The translations under genes and the position numbers were made by a program. This document shows, piece after piece, positions 62,047 through 64,000 of a DNA stretch of 64,000 nt; within the stretch, counting starts at the first letter, position 1, and each line of letters begins with the position of its first letter. Origin of the DNA: Methanobacterium sp. (GTDB lineage: Archaea > Methanobacteriota > Methanobacteria > Methanobacteriales > Methanobacteriaceae). The notes beneath the pieces were generated by a model that was given only the letters and a program-made list of their open reading frames with translations, ran no database searches and was not told where the DNA came from. Location of the stretch: contig JACRPY010000002.1 of the NCBI GenBank assembly GCA_016222945.1, forward strand, positions 310,001 through 374,000. Direction: 5' to 3'.

Positions 62047-62802
62047 ATGGAGCAATGGTATGAGGAACTCTTTACAGATTACGCAGATAAATATGAAAAT
62101 GAAACTTTTACACAGGGAACTATAGGAGAAGTTGATTTCATAGTAAAAGAGATAAATAACGATAAAAATTTTAAAATTCTGGACATTGGCTGTGGAACAG
62201 GTAGGCATGCCATAGAACTTGCTAAACGAGGCTATAATGTCACAGGTGTGGATCTTTCAGAGTCAATGATAAATAAGGCAAGAGAAAAAGCCAAAAATGC
62301 CCAGATAAATGTTGATTTTAAGGTAGGGGATGCTAGAAATCTGTCTTTTGAAAATAAATTTGATCTGGTAATTATGCTATGCGAAGGGGCATTTCCTCTT
62401 ATGGAAACAGATGAAATGAACTTTGAAATATTAAAAAACGCGGCTAAAGCATTAAAAAAGAATGGAAAATTGATATTTACAACTTTAAATGGCTTATATC
62501 CATTATATCATTCTGTAAAAGAGTTTATGGATACTAACATGGTGGATGGGACGAGTTCTGATAATTCATTTGATCTTATGACATTCCGTGATAAATCTAA
62601 TTTTGAATTAGAAGATGATAATGGTAATTTAAAAGTTTTAGAGTGCAATGAGCGATATTACGTGCCTTCAGAAATCACATGGCTTCTCAAGTCTCTTAAT
62701 TTCAGAAAAATTGATATTTACAGCTGTAAACTTGGAAATTTCAGCAGAAATGATATTTTAACTACTGAAGATTATGAAATGCTTGTTATAGCTGAATTTT
62801 AA
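62047..62802 (+). CDS. SAM-dependent methyltransferase (class I)
   Basis: 251 residues. Motif I ILDIGCGTGRHAIELAKRGY, motif II VTGVDLSESMINKAREKA, then VGDARNLSF and FDLVIMLCEGAFPLMETD. The downstream part has YYVPSEITWLLKSLNFRKI. It resembles small-molecule or ubiquinone-type methyltransferases but the substrate cannot be read. GAGGAGA before ATG 62047. The downstream PEP mutase-family gene starts 42 bases later and may be in the same operon. Confidence 0.93.
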   Translation: MEQWYEELFTDYADKYENETFTQGTIGEVDFIVKEINNDKNFKILDIGCGTGRHAIELAKRGYNVTGVDLSESMINKAREKAKNAQINVDFKVGDARNLSFENKFDLVIMLCEGAFPLMETDEMNFEILKNAAKALKKNGKLIFTTLNGLYPLYHSVKEFMDTNMVDGTSSDNSFDLMTFRDKSNFELEDDNGNLKVLECNERYYVPSEITWLLKSLNFRKIDIYSCKLGNFSRNDILTTEDYEMLVIAEF

Positions 62803-62843
62803 AATCTATAATTCATTAATTTGATATTTAAGGGGGAATTTCC

Positions 62844-63683
62844 ATGAATAAAAGCAAAAGGCTTAAAAAAATCTTAAATTCCAAAGAAACACTGGTCATG
62901 CCTGATGCATATGACTCTATAAGTGCTAAATTAATTGAAAAAGCAGGATTTAAAGCAGTACAATGCTCAGGATACAGTTTTTCAATTGCTGCAGGTTATA
63001 AAAAAGAAAGTGATGTTTCTTTAGATGAAAACGTTGAATGGACAGGCAGAATAGCGCAATCAGTGGATATTCCAGTTATGGCTGATGCTGAAGATGGATA
63101 TGGCGGTCCTGAAGAAGTTATTGACACAGTTGAAAGATTCGTGGAAGCGGGAGTAGCTGGCCTTAACATTGAAGACCAGATTCTAAATGGAAACGGTAAG
63201 TTATCTATTGTAGATGCAGATTTAATGGCTCAAAAAATCATGGTTGCCAGAGAAACAGCTGAAGTTGAAGATAACGCTGATTTTATTATTAATGGCCGTA
63301 CAGATGCACTTAGATCTACAAAGGACAGAAATGAAGGATTAGAAATTGCAATTGATCGTGCAAACCAGTATCTTGAATCTGGAGCAGATTTAGCATTTAT
63401 AACATATATAGAAACTTTGGATGAAGTAAAAAAAGCTGTAAAAGAAGTTAAAGGACCAGTTAGTATTGCTGTAGGAATGCCTTACAATATAATGAACTTA
63501 TCAATTGCTGATTTGAGGAAATGTGGAGTTAAAAGGGTTAGTTTGCCTACATTGCTTATATATTCAAGTCTTCATGCAATTAATAACTCACTTGAACATA
63601 TTAGGGAAGATAATTTATCTGAAATGCTTGAAAACAAATTATTATATTCTTTAGAAGATTTAAAAAGTCTTTTAAATATGTAA
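62844..63683 (+). CDS. Isocitrate lyase/PEP mutase-family protein
   Basis: 279 residues. Barrel enzyme with LVMPDAYDSISAKLIEKAGF, VMADAEDGYGGPEEV, GVAGLNIEDQ and INGRTDALRSTKD, the standard Mg-binding and active-site regions of the isocitrate lyase/PEP phosphonomutase superfamily. The usual KKCGH-type isocitrate lyase motif is not seen, so a lyase or hydrolase such as oxaloacetate or 2-methylisocitrate-type activity is more likely. GGGGGAAT precedes ATG 62844. Confidence 0.9.
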   Translation: MNKSKRLKKILNSKETLVMPDAYDSISAKLIEKAGFKAVQCSGYSFSIAAGYKKESDVSLDENVEWTGRIAQSVDIPVMADAEDGYGGPEEVIDTVERFVEAGVAGLNIEDQILNGNGKLSIVDADLMAQKIMVARETAEVEDNADFIINGRTDALRSTKDRNEGLEIAIDRANQYLESGADLAFITYIETLDEVKKAVKEVKGPVSIAVGMPYNIMNLSIADLRKCGVKRVSLPTLLIYSSLHAINNSLEHIREDNLSEMLENKLLYSLEDLKSLLNM

Positions 63684-63713
63684 TATGTTTAAAAAGTTAA
63701 ATGGAGGGATAAT

Positions 63714-64000
63714 TTGAAAAAATATATGATATGGGGGCTGTTTGTTTTAGTGCTGGTGATTTTTGTCTCTGGATGCACTTCGCAAAACACAAATCAAACC
63801 ACTGGTACTAACCAAACCACAGTAAATTCAGGTAATTTTGAGATTAAAAGCAATGCATTTGTACAGGGAGGTCAAATACCTCAAAAATACACAGCTAATG
63901 GCCAGAATATATCTCCACCTCTTTCATGGGCATCGGCTCCGGTTAATACAAAAAGTTTTACCATAACCTGTGAAGATCCTGATGCATCTGGATCTGGAGG
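63714..64000 (+). CDS. YbhB/YbcL-type PEBP lipoprotein, partial
   Basis: First 95 residues; the gene runs off the window end. Start TTG 63714 follows GGAGGGA at 63703-63709. Signal peptide with lipobox (FVSGC, Cys about residue 21), a Thr/Asn-rich linker, then the start of the phosphatidylethanolamine-binding-protein domain: IPQKYTANGQNISPPLSW and ITCEDPDAS, which carry the ligand-pocket residues. It should be a membrane-attached protein outside the cell. Probably follows the PEP mutase-family gene in the same operon. Confidence 0.88.
   Translation, partial: MKKYMIWGLFVLVLVIFVSGCTSQNTNQTTGTNQTTVNSGNFEIKSNAFVQGGQIPQKYTANGQNISPPLSWASAPVNTKSFTITCEDPDASGSG

Overview
The window looks like chromosomal DNA of a low-GC methanogenic archaeon of the order Methanobacteriales, most likely Methanobacterium or a close relative. 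The signs are an archaeal initiator tRNA, an archaeal type A RNase P RNA, TATA-box promoters, GGTGA/GGAGG ribosome-binding sites, a family B DNA polymerase cut off just after its YADTDG motif (the split known from this order), a DUF11/cadherin-like surface protein, HypF, and many small redox and flavodoxin proteins. No insertion sequence, prophage, integrase or CRISPR array was seen.

Layout. 1-4.4 kb: two small coiled-coil membrane proteins, initiator tRNA-Met, an AT-rich gap, a large adhesin-like protein whose best start is an ATT codon, and RNase P RNA followed by a two-hairpin repeat. 4.6-11.3 kb: the grpE-dnaK-dnaJ chaperone operon, with a divergent winged-helix regulator at its promoter, then hypF. 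11.4-15.9 kb: larB, a NitT/TauT-type ABC transporter with a transglutaminase-like gene inside the operon, and a nitroreductase. 15.9-22.1 kb, minus strand: two iron-sulfur QueG-like proteins, acetyltransferase, a methyltransferase broken by one stop codon, a nicotinamidase-like hydrolase, a squalene-cyclase-like repeat protein, and polB1. 23-28.6 kb: two MacB/FtsX-type ABC exporters around a PadR/DUF1700 pair and a winged-helix regulator. 28.8-31.1 kb: a second acetyltransferase, cyclase-like and methyltransferase operon paralogous to the first. 31.3-38.9 kb: hydrolase, a second winged-helix regulator, membrane proteins (one behind a possible ribosome-binding-site switch), an oxidoreductase, a methyltransferase split by a G7 frameshift, a flavodoxin and small-domain genes. 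38.9-42 kb, minus: nitroreductase, EFR1-type ferredoxin, two flavodoxins and an ArsR regulator with a clear palindromic operator. 42-49 kb: a probable pentameric ligand-gated ion channel, zinc-ribbon membrane proteins, a LysE exporter and a 546-residue orphan. 48.6-54.7 kb: a TrmB regulator and two paralogous YhgE/Pip membrane proteins whose promoters each carry two copies of one palindrome. 54.9-64 kb: assorted hydrolases, acyltransferase, redox and GNAT genes, tRNA-Gln, a PEP mutase/isocitrate lyase-family enzyme and the start of a PEBP lipoprotein.

The most unusual signals are: (i) a two-hairpin palindromic repeat present once after RNase P RNA and once inserted in frame inside a flavodoxin gene, adding about 19 residues; (ii) the repeated GTAGTT-N8-AACTAC operators at the Pip genes; (iii) two paralogous methyltransferase/cyclase-like/acetyltransferase clusters; (iv) duplicated ribosome-binding sites that can form mutually exclusive hairpins upstream of a membrane protein gene; and (v) the ion channel homologue. 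All names come from reading translations by eye; no database search was possible.
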